A stretch of 34,989 nucleotides of DNA from positions 1-34,989 of the forward strand of contig SXQZ01000121.1 of assembly GCA_005792725.1 (NCBI GenBank), read 5' to 3'. Position 1 is the first letter of the stretch; every line of letters begins with the position of its first letter. Under the pieces are notes generated by a model, which saw only the letters and a list, made by a program, of their open reading frames with translations, was not told where the DNA came from and made no database searches. This stretch comes from Actinomycetota bacterium. Its GTDB lineage: Bacteria; Actinomycetota; Thermoleophilia; Miltoncostaeales; Miltoncostaeaceae. The position numbers were made by a program, and so were the translations under genes. This document shows positions 15,628 to 24,880 of the stretch, piece after piece.

Positions 15628-16652
15628 GGCCCGGGCGGGCAATGGTGGTGGTGGTGGTGGCGCTGACCGGCGCGGTGCCCGCGGGTGCCGTTGTGAGCAT
15701 CGGCGGCTGGGGCACGATCAGCGCGGACATGGCCGGGGGCTCGCTCGTCTGGGCCGACTCGCAGCCCGCGACGACCACGACGTTCACCTACTGGCGCACC
15801 GATGCATCCGCGGCGCGCGTGTCCGGGAACCGCATCACCGAGGTCATCAAGCCCGTAACCGTGCGCACCAGCGCCGGTCCGATTACGGGGGCGCAGATCC
15901 GCGCAACCGGGGTGGGCCGTGGCTTCACGCTCACGGCGTCGGGCGCGTCCTTCGCGGGTCCCGTCACGTGGTGCTGCACCCCGGAGACGCTCGAGGTCGT
16001 TGTGTCGAGCGATGGGGACCATGACGCACCGCACCCCTACGCAGCCGGGCTCGATGGCCCCCGGGTGCGCTGGATCGGTACCGGGCCATCGGGTGCCGTG
16101 CTGGGTGCCGGTGACCCGGTCGAGTACGCCGAGCGCGAGGCATCCGCGCCCATCCCAGGCCACCCGGGACCGGGGCTGGCGTCCGTGGCCCCGGGGATTG
16201 CCGCCTGGGCTGACCGCGGTGGCTCCTCCATCCGCTTCGGAGTGCCCGCCGATACGGGGGTCGCAGGCCTCCGTGACGCCGCCCAGGGTGGCACGGTGCT
16301 GGAGGTATGGGCCGTGCCGGCCGTCATCGCGGCCGTGGTACGCGGGGGTGGCTACCGGGTCACGCGCACCGACGTCGCCACGGGCGGAGTGACGGTGGTG
16401 TGGCGCGGCACGGTGCGGCCGCGGATCGCGGTCGGAGGGTCGACCATCGCCATCGGCGCCGGACGCGCCGTACTCACGAGCCGCCACGGCACCGCGCGCA
16501 GGGTGGGCGGCACCCGTGGTGCCATCGCGGCCGTCGCCACCGATGGCTCTCGGGTCGCCGTGTTCGAGCGCACCTCGCGGCGTGCCCGGACCCGGACGGG
16601 CGCGCGGACCGTGCGCATTACCTCCGTGCGCATCATCGGGCAGGTGCGGTGA
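15624..16652 (+). CDS. Secreted hypothetical protein, possibly beta-propeller-like
   Basis: GTG start overlapping LLM stop; signal peptide MRPGRAMVVVVVALTGAVPAGAV; repeated beta-blade-like segments (GIAAWADRGGSSIRFG, IAVGGSTIAIGAGRAVLTS, IAAVATDGSRVAVFER). Confidence 0.75.
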   Translation: MRPGRAMVVVVVALTGAVPAGAVVSIGGWGTISADMAGGSLVWADSQPATTTTFTYWRTDASAARVSGNRITEVIKPVTVRTSAGPITGAQIRATGVGRGFTLTASGASFAGPVTWCCTPETLEVVVSSDGDHDAPHPYAAGLDGPRVRWIGTGPSGAVLGAGDPVEYAEREASAPIPGHPGPGLASVAPGIAAWADRGGSSIRFGVPADTGVAGLRDAAQGGTVLEVWAVPAVIAAVVRGGGYRVTRTDVATGGVTVVWRGTVRPRIAVGGSTIAIGAGRAVLTSRHGTARRVGGTRGAIAAVATDGSRVAVFERTSRRARTRTGARTVRITSVRIIGQVR

Positions 16653-17770
16653 GGGCCCGGCGGCTGATGATGGGCGCCGCCGCGGCCGTGGCCGGGGTCG
16701 CGCTGGCCGCACCGGGTCAGGCGGCGATCATGGCCCTGCAGGATGACCAGTTGCCGAACCTCAGCGGTAGCGCCCTTGAGCACCGGATGGACCTGCTCAA
16801 GAGCAGCGGAACCACGGTGACCCGCGTGGACATCCTGTGGCGCAACGTGGCGGCCACGCGGCCCGCCATCGGCAGCGACCCCGCCGACCCCGCATACGAC
16901 TGGAGCCGCTACGACCAGATCATCCGCGGTCTGGTGGTGCGCGACATCACGCCCATGCTCACCTACTACTGGACCCCCGCGTGGGCGTCGGGTACGGGCG
17001 AGCGCAACGCCGCCCCGCGCGTGGCCGACGCCGCGGCATTCGCCGCGGCCATCGCCCGGCGCTACAACGGCACCTGGCCCGATGGCATCGGGGGCACGCT
17101 GCCGCTGGTCCGGCGGCTTGAGATCTGGAATGAGCCGAACATCGCGACGTTCTGGTATCCGCAGTGCCGTCGGCAGGGCGGGCGCTACGTCATGGAGTCG
17201 GCGCGGCACTACTCGGCGCTGGTCGCGGCGGCCTATCCGCAGGTGAAGGCCGTGAGCCCCACGTCGATCGTGACCGGTGGCGTCACCGGGCCGGTGGGCG
17301 GATCGGTGTGCGACAAGGCCGATTCGTCGGTGGGCACCATCACGTTCGCGAAGGAGATGGTGCGGCAGCGCGTGCCCATCGATGCCTGGAGCACGCACCT
17401 GTATCCGATCGGTTCGCCCCGGCAGGCCTACTTCGTGCCGTCGTGGAAGACGCTGCCGCAAATCACGGGGCTGGTGGATAGGCTGCGGCCCGGTGCGCCC
17501 ATCTACGTCACGGAGACCGGCTATCACACGTCGTACAACCGCTACCACCGCTACTTCGTGAGCGAGGCCCAGCAGGCAGCGTGGCTCGACCAGACCGCGC
17601 AGGTGGCGAAGACGTACCCCCGCGTCGAGGTGGCCGTCTGGTTCAACCTCCAGGACAACCCGTTCTGGACCGGGGGCCTCGTGCGACGCGATGGATCGCG
17701 GAAGCCCGCGTGGGCCCGCTTCGTGGCCCGGGCAACCGCCATCGCGCGTCCCGCGACGTGGGCGCCGTGA
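16649..17770 (+). CDS. Secreted clan-A-type glycoside hydrolase (GH39/PslG-like or GH5-like)
   Basis: Signal peptide RRLMMGAAAAVAGVALAAPGQAA; TRVDILWRNVAATRP; acid/base motif RRLEIWNEPNIATFW; nucleophile motif IYVTETGYHTS; DAWSTHLYP. Confidence 0.85.
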   Translation: MRARRLMMGAAAAVAGVALAAPGQAAIMALQDDQLPNLSGSALEHRMDLLKSSGTTVTRVDILWRNVAATRPAIGSDPADPAYDWSRYDQIIRGLVVRDITPMLTYYWTPAWASGTGERNAAPRVADAAAFAAAIARRYNGTWPDGIGGTLPLVRRLEIWNEPNIATFWYPQCRRQGGRYVMESARHYSALVAAAYPQVKAVSPTSIVTGGVTGPVGGSVCDKADSSVGTITFAKEMVRQRVPIDAWSTHLYPIGSPRQAYFVPSWKTLPQITGLVDRLRPGAPIYVTETGYHTSYNRYHRYFVSEAQQAAWLDQTAQVAKTYPRVEVAVWFNLQDNPFWTGGLVRRDGSRKPAWARFVARATAIARPATWAP

Positions 17771-18543
17771 CCGGCGACGGCGAGCGCGGTGACGAGCGGC
17801 TCGACGACGTCCGCGCCTACTACGACCGCATCGCGCCGCATCTGCGCGCCGTGGAACCGCAGAACTGGCACCTGCAGAGCCGCATGTCGTGCGTCCTCGC
17901 GACCATTGACGCCTACGGGCCGGGTGCCGGCGGGCGGGTGCTCGACGTCGGCTGCGGGGGCGGGTTCCTCCTCGAGGAACTCGCGCGCCGGGGTCACTCC
18001 GGGGTGGGGATTGACCTGTCGCCCGAGTCCGTGGAGATCGCCCGGGCCCGCCTTGCCGACATCGGGGCGGGCGGGCGACTCGACGCCCAGGTCGGAAGCG
18101 CCTATGAGCCGCCCCGGGGGCCCTTCGACCTCGTGTGCCTCACCGATGTGCTGGAGCACCTCGAGGACCCCCGGGCATGCCTGCGGGCCCTGCGCGGCCA
18201 GATGGCACCCGGGGGCCTGCTGGTCATCTCCACCCCCAATCGCCGCAGCCTGCCCGGCGCACGGCGGTGGCTGGCCGAGAAGGGCGTGCCGGGCATCCAC
18301 CTGAGCCTCGCGCCCATTGACAACTGGCAGACCTGGGTGGACCTCCAGTCGCACGCCGCCGCCGCGGGCATGGTCCCCGTGAGCAAGCGGGGCATCTTCT
18401 TCCGTCCCGGCGGCAAGGTGGGATCGCAGATCGGACGCGTCTACCGGTACGGACAGGTACGCACCCTCGAGCGCCGCGCGTCGGCCACACCGCTCGGCCG
18501 GTTCGGTTTCTACATCGTCCTGGGCTTCAGGCCCCTCCCCTGA
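17767..18543 (+). CDS. Class I SAM-dependent methyltransferase
   Basis: GRVLDVGCGGGFLLEELARRGHSGVGIDLSPESVEIARARL; FDLVCLTDVLEHLEDPRACLRALRGQMAPGGLLVISTPNR (UbiG-like). Confidence 0.95.
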   Translation: MTGDGERGDERLDDVRAYYDRIAPHLRAVEPQNWHLQSRMSCVLATIDAYGPGAGGRVLDVGCGGGFLLEELARRGHSGVGIDLSPESVEIARARLADIGAGGRLDAQVGSAYEPPRGPFDLVCLTDVLEHLEDPRACLRALRGQMAPGGLLVISTPNRRSLPGARRWLAEKGVPGIHLSLAPIDNWQTWVDLQSHAAAAGMVPVSKRGIFFRPGGKVGSQIGRVYRYGQVRTLERRASATPLGRFGFYIVLGFRPLP

Positions 18544-19535
18544 TGCCCGCGGGGCGGCGGCGGGGCATGATCGCCGGGGGCATGATCGCCTTGGCGCTCG
18601 TGGCCTTCGGGGTCTTCGTCCTGCCCTTCGCGTTCACCACCCCGCCCCCGATCATCACCCGCTTCGTTGCCACCCGCGGCTTCAGCCCGGGCAGCGACGA
18701 GGGCCGGGCCCGGGCCACCGTGGCAATCCGCCTGAGCGAGCCCGCCAACGTATCGCTCACCATCAAGAACCCGGCCACCGGCACGGTCGTGGCGCGACTG
18801 GCCGATGGTCACGACGTGGTGCGCGCCCGCACGCTCGCGGTCACCTGGGACGGGCGTCGCCCCGACGGACAGCAGGTCGCGGACGGCGCCTACGCCATCG
18901 ACCTCGAGGCGCGCGCCGGGGAGAAGAAGTTCTCCAAGAGCCGGCGGATCGTGGTGGACACCGTGGCGCCGGGGCCACGCGTGACCGTGACCTCCACGCC
19001 GACCGGGTGTCAGGTCGGGGTCCGGGCCCCGGATGAGCCGGCCACGGTGATCTTCGCCGTCCCGGCGGCGGGGATCGAGTCGGCACCCCGTCCGATCGGG
19101 GCAAAGGGGTCGGCGGGGTGGGCCTGGAACGGCCGTGACGAGCGCGGGCGACCGGTACTGCCGGGAATCCAGGTCGTGGACATCACCGTGCGCGATGAGC
19201 GCGGCAACACGGCGTCACAGGGGCGCACGTGCTGGGTGGGACATCTCGCGGCCCGCGCGGTGCCCGGGCGGCCGTCCAACGGCGACGCGGTGGGGGTGGC
19301 GCTCACGGGGGGCGGGGACCCACGGGTGACCCTGTCGCTGCGTCAGCGCCTGGGCAGCCCCGGAGGGCGCGCGGATGCACCGGTCCTCGGTGACTGGATC
19401 ACCACGGACGTCACCGGGCCGGCCTCGACCACGCGGATCACGATCCCCTCCGGCACGCGACCCGCCGACGTGTGGCTGCTGGCATCCACGGGGCCGGACG
19501 CCCAAGCCCTCATCGGGTTCGGGGCGGGCGGATGA
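18543..19535 (+). CDS. Membrane-anchored protein with FlgD-Ig-like domains
   Basis: N-terminal TM; LAVTWDGRRPDGQQVADGAYAIDLEARAG and AGWAWNGRDERGRPVLPGIQVVDITVRDERGN are two FlgD-Ig-like units. Confidence 0.78.
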   Translation: MPAGRRRGMIAGGMIALALVAFGVFVLPFAFTTPPPIITRFVATRGFSPGSDEGRARATVAIRLSEPANVSLTIKNPATGTVVARLADGHDVVRARTLAVTWDGRRPDGQQVADGAYAIDLEARAGEKKFSKSRRIVVDTVAPGPRVTVTSTPTGCQVGVRAPDEPATVIFAVPAAGIESAPRPIGAKGSAGWAWNGRDERGRPVLPGIQVVDITVRDERGNTASQGRTCWVGHLAARAVPGRPSNGDAVGVALTGGGDPRVTLSLRQRLGSPGGRADAPVLGDWITTDVTGPASTTRITIPSGTRPADVWLLASTGPDAQALIGFGAGG

Positions 19536-21118
19536 GCACCGAGGCCGTGCGCGTCGCGGCCGCCATCGTGGCGATGGTGGGCCTGGTGCTCATGCTCTCC
19601 CCGTCGGTGCTCACCGACCGGGTCGGGCTGCCCGACTGGGGCCGGCGCCTCGGAGGGCTGGCCGTACTGCTGATCGGCTGGGTGCTGATGGCAGGAACGC
19701 TCGTGCCCCAGGGTCTGGCCGATCGCCTGTCCACGCCGGCGGGCCTCGGTGCCGGCGTGGTCGGCGTGGTGGTCGGCCTGGCCGTGCTCGTGGGTCTCGG
19801 GTGGCTCGTCGCGAAACGGCCGTGGGTCTGGTTCGTGCTGCTCGGCCTTGCGCTGCCCGTACGGATCCCCATCTCGGTGGGCGGCGAGGATGCCAACCTG
19901 CTGCTGCCGCTCTACGGCGTCATCGTCCTCGGGCTCGCCGTGCTGTGGTGGATGGAACGCGCGGGCACGAGGCCCCGCATCTGGCCCGCGACCCCGCTCG
20001 ACCTGCCCCTCATGCTGTTCGTCGGCTTCACGCTGGTGTCGCTGCTGTGGTCATCCGACATGCCCGAGGGTGCGGTCAAGGCCACGTTCTTCTGGATCCC
20101 CTTCGTACTCCTCTACCTCGCCGTGGTGGCGATCTGGCGCGAGGGACGGGCCCTGCGCACCCTGGCGATCACGACCATGGCGATGTCGGTGCCGGTGGCG
20201 CTGCTGGCGCTGGGCGAGTTCGCCGCGCACGGTGTGCTGTGGAACCACCGCCTCATGCAGGCCAACGTCTACAGCCGGTTCTTCCGGGTCAACTCGATCT
20301 TCTACGACCCGAACATCCTCGGCCGCTACCTCGTGATCGCCCTGCTCATCACCGTGGCGGTGGCCTGGCTGTGGCGTGCCCGCACCCGCGTGCTCGCCAT
20401 CTGCGGCCTGGTCGCGGCCATTGACGCGGCTGCGCTGGTGGTCACATTCTCCCGGTCGAGCGCGCTCATGCTGATGGCCGGGCTCGTCGTCATGGCCCTG
20501 CGCATGTTCGGGTGGCGCCGGGCGATCCTCACGGCGATCATCATGGCGGTGCTCGGGGGTGGCGTGGCCATCGCGTCGTCGGGCCAGGTGCGCTCGGCCC
20601 TCACATCCACCGAGCGCCTCGAGAAGATCAGCGAGGGACGCTTCGACCTGGTCGGCGGGGGGGTGGACATCTTCCAGCAGCACCCCGTTGCCGGCGGCGG
20701 CCTGGGATCGTTCGCCACTGACTACTCACGCCTGCTCTCCGAGAAGGAGCGGACGAGGACGCGCGTGGTCATCTCCCACAACGCGCCGGTCACCATCCTC
20801 AGCGAGGGTGGCCTCATCGGGCTCGCCCTGTTCGCATGGCTGTGCGTCATCGCTGCCATCGTCGGGATCCGGGTCGCCCGCGAGGGGGACGACGATGTGG
20901 GCGTGCCGGGCGCCGCGATGCTGGGCGCGCTGGTCGGCATCTTCATCCATGCGCTCCTCTACGCGGCCCTGTTCGAGGACCCGTACACATGGGTGCTGGC
21001 CGCCGCCCTGATCGCCGCAACCCTCCCCGGGACCCCTGCACCCGGCGCAGGTACCCCCGGGACGGGTGCCGGGCGCCGGGATTCGGACCACCCGCGCCCG
21101 GAGGCCGGCCCGGCATGA
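19532..21118 (+). CDS. O-antigen ligase/Wzy-family polymerase (copy 1)
   Basis: Many TM segments; VNSIFYDPNILGRYLVIALLI, VVTFSRSSALMLMAGL, GVDIFQQHPVAGGGLGSFATDY, SHNAPVTILSEGGLIGLALF are Wzy_C/O-antigen ligase hallmarks. Confidence 0.88.
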   Translation: MSTEAVRVAAAIVAMVGLVLMLSPSVLTDRVGLPDWGRRLGGLAVLLIGWVLMAGTLVPQGLADRLSTPAGLGAGVVGVVVGLAVLVGLGWLVAKRPWVWFVLLGLALPVRIPISVGGEDANLLLPLYGVIVLGLAVLWWMERAGTRPRIWPATPLDLPLMLFVGFTLVSLLWSSDMPEGAVKATFFWIPFVLLYLAVVAIWREGRALRTLAITTMAMSVPVALLALGEFAAHGVLWNHRLMQANVYSRFFRVNSIFYDPNILGRYLVIALLITVAVAWLWRARTRVLAICGLVAAIDAAALVVTFSRSSALMLMAGLVVMALRMFGWRRAILTAIIMAVLGGGVAIASSGQVRSALTSTERLEKISEGRFDLVGGGVDIFQQHPVAGGGLGSFATDYSRLLSEKERTRTRVVISHNAPVTILSEGGLIGLALFAWLCVIAAIVGIRVAREGDDDVGVPGAAMLGALVGIFIHALLYAALFEDPYTWVLAAALIAATLPGTPAPGAGTPGTGAGRRDSDHPRPEAGPA

Positions 21119-22191
21119 CCCCGCTCCGCGTCATGTGCCTCTCCAACATGTACCCCGGGCCCGGGGCGCCGGACTACGGGGCATTCGTCGAGCGCATGTG
21201 CGGCGCCCTCGGGGCACGGGGGGCCGAGGTCGATCGCGTGGTCATCCGCACGCGCGCATCGGGGCGGCTGCGCACGCCCGCCAAGTACATCGGGCTCTCC
21301 GCCCGGGCGCTCAACGCCGCGCGCGGCACCGATGTGATCTGGGCCCACTACCTGTTCCCGACCGGTCTCATCGCGGCCCTTACGGGCCGCGCCACCCGGA
21401 CGCCGTGGGTGGTTACCGCCCACGGCGGTGATGTCGCGAACCTGGCGCACCCCATGGTGCGGCGGCTGTCGGCACCCGGCGTGCGCGGGGCCCGGGCGGT
21501 CATCTGCGTCAGCGAGTGGCTGGCCGGGCGCATGCGTGACGAGGGGCTGCCGCCCCGGCACCTGCACGTGGTCAGCATGGGCGTGGACGAGCACCGCTTC
21601 GTCATCGGCGACCGCGGCGCGGCGCGGGCGCGCATCGGCGTGCCCGAGGGCGTGCCCCTGGTCCTCGCGGTGGGGGGCCTCACCGACCGGAAGAACCCAC
21701 TCGGGCTCCTGCGCGCGTTCGCCCGGTTGCGTGGCGCTGACCACCCCGACGCCCGGCTGGCCTTCGTGGGTGACGGGCCCCTCGCCGACGCCATCGCGTC
21801 CGGGGCGCAGCGGCTGGGCCTGGGCGCGGCGGTCATCCGCACGGGCGTCGTACCGAATGCGGGCGTGACCGACTGGATGACCGCCGCCGACGTGGTGGCA
21901 CAGGTGAGCCTGGTCGAGCCCCTGGGGGTCGCCGCGCTGGAGGCCATGGCAAGCGGCCGGCCGGTGGTGGGCACATCCATCGGCGGACTGCGTGAGGTGG
22001 TGCCCGACGGCGTGGCGGGGGCGATCGTCGACCCGCGGGACGAGGCCGCCATCGCCGCCGCACTCGCGCGCATGATCGTCGCGCCGCCCCTGCCCGCTGC
22101 CTGCCGGCGCGCCGCCATGGAGCACTCCCTGGGGCATGAGGCCGACGTGGTGCTCGACGTACTGCGCGTTGCCGCGGGAGGCCCTGCGTAA
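21115..22191 (+). CDS. Glycosyltransferase family 4
   Basis: VMCLSNMYPGPGAPDYGAFVERMCGAL; VVTAHGGDVANL; VSEPLGVAALEAMASGRPVVGTSIGGLREVV-type C-terminal GT-B motif. Confidence 0.93.
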   Translation: MTPLRVMCLSNMYPGPGAPDYGAFVERMCGALGARGAEVDRVVIRTRASGRLRTPAKYIGLSARALNAARGTDVIWAHYLFPTGLIAALTGRATRTPWVVTAHGGDVANLAHPMVRRLSAPGVRGARAVICVSEWLAGRMRDEGLPPRHLHVVSMGVDEHRFVIGDRGAARARIGVPEGVPLVLAVGGLTDRKNPLGLLRAFARLRGADHPDARLAFVGDGPLADAIASGAQRLGLGAAVIRTGVVPNAGVTDWMTAADVVAQVSLVEPLGVAALEAMASGRPVVGTSIGGLREVVPDGVAGAIVDPRDEAAIAAALARMIVAPPLPAACRRAAMEHSLGHEADVVLDVLRVAAGGPA

Positions 22192-22214
22192 CGCGGATTT
22201 CGGGGGGCGGCTGC

Positions 22215-22220
22215 TACCGT
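22215..22220 (+). promoter_or_regulatory. Putative internal -10 element TACCGT
   Basis: TACCGT-gcctccccg-ATG (22230): 9 nt, in one of the few real intergenic gaps of the glycan operon. Confidence 0.45.
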
Positions 22221-22229
22221 GCCTCCCCG

Positions 22230-23687
22230 ATGTCGGCACCCGCCTCGATGCGGTCCTCCGGCGCGTCCGGGGGGCCCGGCATCCGCGCCGCGACCCTCGC
22301 CCTCGCCGTCGCCGTGTGCGCCGGCGTGCTCGCCGTGTTCGCGCCCGTTACCGGGCTCGTCCTGGCCGTCGTGCTCCTGGGCGCTGCCGTCCTGTGGCGC
22401 ACCACGCTCCCCCGCCTCGGCCGCGTCGCCGTGCTCGTGGCCATGGTCGCGGCCATCATCGGACCCAACCTCGCCGTGCCCGGTGCCCAGGAGGCCTTCG
22501 CATTCCGGTTCGTCGCGGGACTCATCGTCCTCGGGCTCGGCACATGGCTGGTGATGGGGCGCGGGCTGCCGGTGCCCGACGGCCTCGGCTGGCCCGCCGC
22601 CTTCGCCGCGGGCTGGGTGGGCTGGGCGCTGGTCTCCACGCTGTGGGCCGAATCCACGGCCGACGCCCTGCGGTGGACGGTCTTCCTGTTCATGATGGCC
22701 GGGCTGATGCTGGCGATCCCCGTGGCGGCCTCGTCACGGCGGCGCCTCACATGGTTCCTGGGCGCTCTGGGCGTGACGTTTGCGGCAGCGGTGCTGGTGG
22801 CGATCGCAGAGATCGCCACGGGCATCCGGCTGCCCACGAGCGCGCTGGCGGACCGCGTGGGGGCGTTCGCCGCCACCTCGTTCTTCGGCAACCAGAACAA
22901 CTTCGCCACCTACCTCGCGCTGTCGCTGCCGTACCTGCTGGTGCTCCCGGTCATCGTGCGGGACGTGCGCCTGCGCCTGCTGGGATTCGCAGGGTCCGCG
23001 GTATCTATCGCGCTGATCCTGTTCTCGGGATCCAAGGCCAGCCTCGTCGCCACCGGCATCATCCTCATCGGGATGCTCGTGGTGCTCGCCACCGATCCCG
23101 CCATGCGCCGGGCGTTCATCGCGGCCGTGGTGGTGGTGGCCGCCGCGCTCATCCTCATCATCCCGTCCCTGTTCGGGGCGGGAATCGTGCCCCTGCCCGA
23201 CGAGGCGGTGGCCAAGCTCGACTTCGGCACCCTCCAGGCCCAGGTGGAGAGCGGGTCGGGCTCGGGCGCGGTGCGGACGTCCCTGCTGGGCACGGGCCTC
23301 GATATCGCCACCGGGACGGGCGGTGTGGGCGTCGGCGCGGGCAATGCCGAAACCGCCGTGCGCGCCACGCAGGGATACGAGGGCGTGGCCAACCTGCACA
23401 ACTGGGCCCTCGAGGTCCTGGTGGACACCGGTGTGATCGGCCTGGTGCTCTACGGCGCGCTCTACCTGCTCATGCTCGTCGGCAACCTGCGCGTGGCACG
23501 CCGTACCCACGACCCCTGGCTGCGCTACATGGGGCTGGCCGGCTCGCTTGCCCTGCTGGGCTTCCTCATCGGGAGCCTTGGCCCATCCACCGCCATCCAC
23601 TTCGCGCCCATGTGGATCACGTTCGGGCTCTGCCTCACCACCATCGTGCTCGCCCGGCGGGTGGGCTCCAATGGGCGGGTGCCATGA
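22230..23687 (+). CDS. O-antigen ligase/Wzy-family polymerase (copy 2)
   Basis: Many TM segments; ATSFFGNQNNFATYLALSLPYLL, ILFSGSKASLVATG, LLGTGLDIATGTGGVGVGAGN, NLHNWALEVLVDTGVIGLVLYGALYL. Confidence 0.87.
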   Translation: MSAPASMRSSGASGGPGIRAATLALAVAVCAGVLAVFAPVTGLVLAVVLLGAAVLWRTTLPRLGRVAVLVAMVAAIIGPNLAVPGAQEAFAFRFVAGLIVLGLGTWLVMGRGLPVPDGLGWPAAFAAGWVGWALVSTLWAESTADALRWTVFLFMMAGLMLAIPVAASSRRRLTWFLGALGVTFAAAVLVAIAEIATGIRLPTSALADRVGAFAATSFFGNQNNFATYLALSLPYLLVLPVIVRDVRLRLLGFAGSAVSIALILFSGSKASLVATGIILIGMLVVLATDPAMRRAFIAAVVVVAAALILIIPSLFGAGIVPLPDEAVAKLDFGTLQAQVESGSGSGAVRTSLLGTGLDIATGTGGVGVGAGNAETAVRATQGYEGVANLHNWALEVLVDTGVIGLVLYGALYLLMLVGNLRVARRTHDPWLRYMGLAGSLALLGFLIGSLGPSTAIHFAPMWITFGLCLTTIVLARRVGSNGRVP

Positions 23688-24880
23688 GGATCCTCATGAT
23701 CAGTCACATGTACCCGAGCCCGGTCAACCCCACCGCCGGGATCTTCGTGCACGAGCAGGTGAAGGCACTGCGGGCGCGCGGCCACGAGGTGCGCGTGGTG
23801 TCACCCAAGGGCTGGGCCCCGCCCGGCCCCGGACGGTGGTCGTCGTACCGCGACGTGGTACCGGTGGACACCGTGGACGACGTCACGGTGCACTACCCGC
23901 GCAAGCTCACCCTGCCCGGCGGGCGCCTGGGCCACCGGAATGCCGACGCCTTCCTGCTGGGCATCCGGCGCACCGTGCGACGGATCCATGCCAACTGGCC
24001 CTTCGACGTCATCCACGCGCACATGCTTGTGCCGGACGGCTGGGCCGCCGCGCGCATCGGACACACGCTGGGGGTCCCGGCCGTGGGGACCGCCCACCGG
24101 GCCGACGTACTGGACATCCCGACTCAGGGGCGGCAGTCCCGGATGCGCGTAGCCGAGGCCATCCAGACGCTCGACGCCGTCGTGACGGTGAGCCGCGCCA
24201 TCGGTGACGCCGCCGACTCCATCGCACGCCCGCGACGCCCTATCGTCGTGGTGCCCAATGGCGCCGACGCCGAGGTGTTCCTGCCCCGCGATCCCGCGGA
24301 GGCACGCCGGCGTATCGGTATCCCGGGCGACGGCCCCGTCGTCGCGTACGTCGGCAAGCTGGTGCCCCGCAAGGGAGTGGACACCCTCATCGAGGCCATG
24401 GGCATCCTCGCCGCCCGTGACGGCGGTGCGCCGCGCCTGGTGATGGCGGGCATCGGCGGGCTGCGCGAGCCCCTGGAGCAGCGGGCGGTCCAACTCGGGG
24501 TCGCCGACCGCATCACCTGGCTCGGCAAGGTCGCGCATGACGAGGTGGGCTGGGTGATGGCCACCGGCGATGTCTTCGTGCTCCCGTCGCTGTCGGAGGG
24601 TCTCCCCACCGTCGTCTGCGAGGCCATGGCCTGCGGCCTGCCCGTCGTGGCCACGGCCGTGGACGGCACCCCCGAGATCGTGGATGACCTCGCCACCGGC
24701 CTGCTCATCCCACCGCACGATGCCGATGCCCTCGCCGCCGCGCTCGCCCGCGTGCTCGATGACCCGGCCCTGCGGGCCCGGATGGGCGCCGAGGCCCTGC
24801 GGCGGTCGGAGGCCGACTACACGTGGGCGGCCAACGCACGCCGCATGGAGGACGTCTACACAGCGGTCATGCGCGGGTGA
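23684..24880 (+). CDS. Glycosyltransferase family 4
   Basis: MRILMISHMYPSPVNPTAGIFVHEQVKALRARGHEVRVVSPKG; PNGADAEVF; VFVLPSLSEGLPTVVCEAMACGLPVVATAVDGTPEIV. Confidence 0.96.
   Translation: MRILMISHMYPSPVNPTAGIFVHEQVKALRARGHEVRVVSPKGWAPPGPGRWSSYRDVVPVDTVDDVTVHYPRKLTLPGGRLGHRNADAFLLGIRRTVRRIHANWPFDVIHAHMLVPDGWAAARIGHTLGVPAVGTAHRADVLDIPTQGRQSRMRVAEAIQTLDAVVTVSRAIGDAADSIARPRRPIVVVPNGADAEVFLPRDPAEARRRIGIPGDGPVVAYVGKLVPRKGVDTLIEAMGILAARDGGAPRLVMAGIGGLREPLEQRAVQLGVADRITWLGKVAHDEVGWVMATGDVFVLPSLSEGLPTVVCEAMACGLPVVATAVDGTPEIVDDLATGLLIPPHDADALAAALARVLDDPALRARMGAEALRRSEADYTWAANARRMEDVYTAVMRG

Noticed and set aside
15644-15661. (TGG)n/(GTG)n trinucleotide run considered as a phase-variable tract
   Set aside because: It is in-frame within the hydrophobic core of a signal peptide (MVVVVVAL); length changes would not shift frame, and the run is short.
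20959-22239. 426-aa minus-strand ORF antisense to GT4/Wzy
   Set aside because: No family signature, and it overlaps two confidently assigned plus-strand genes.
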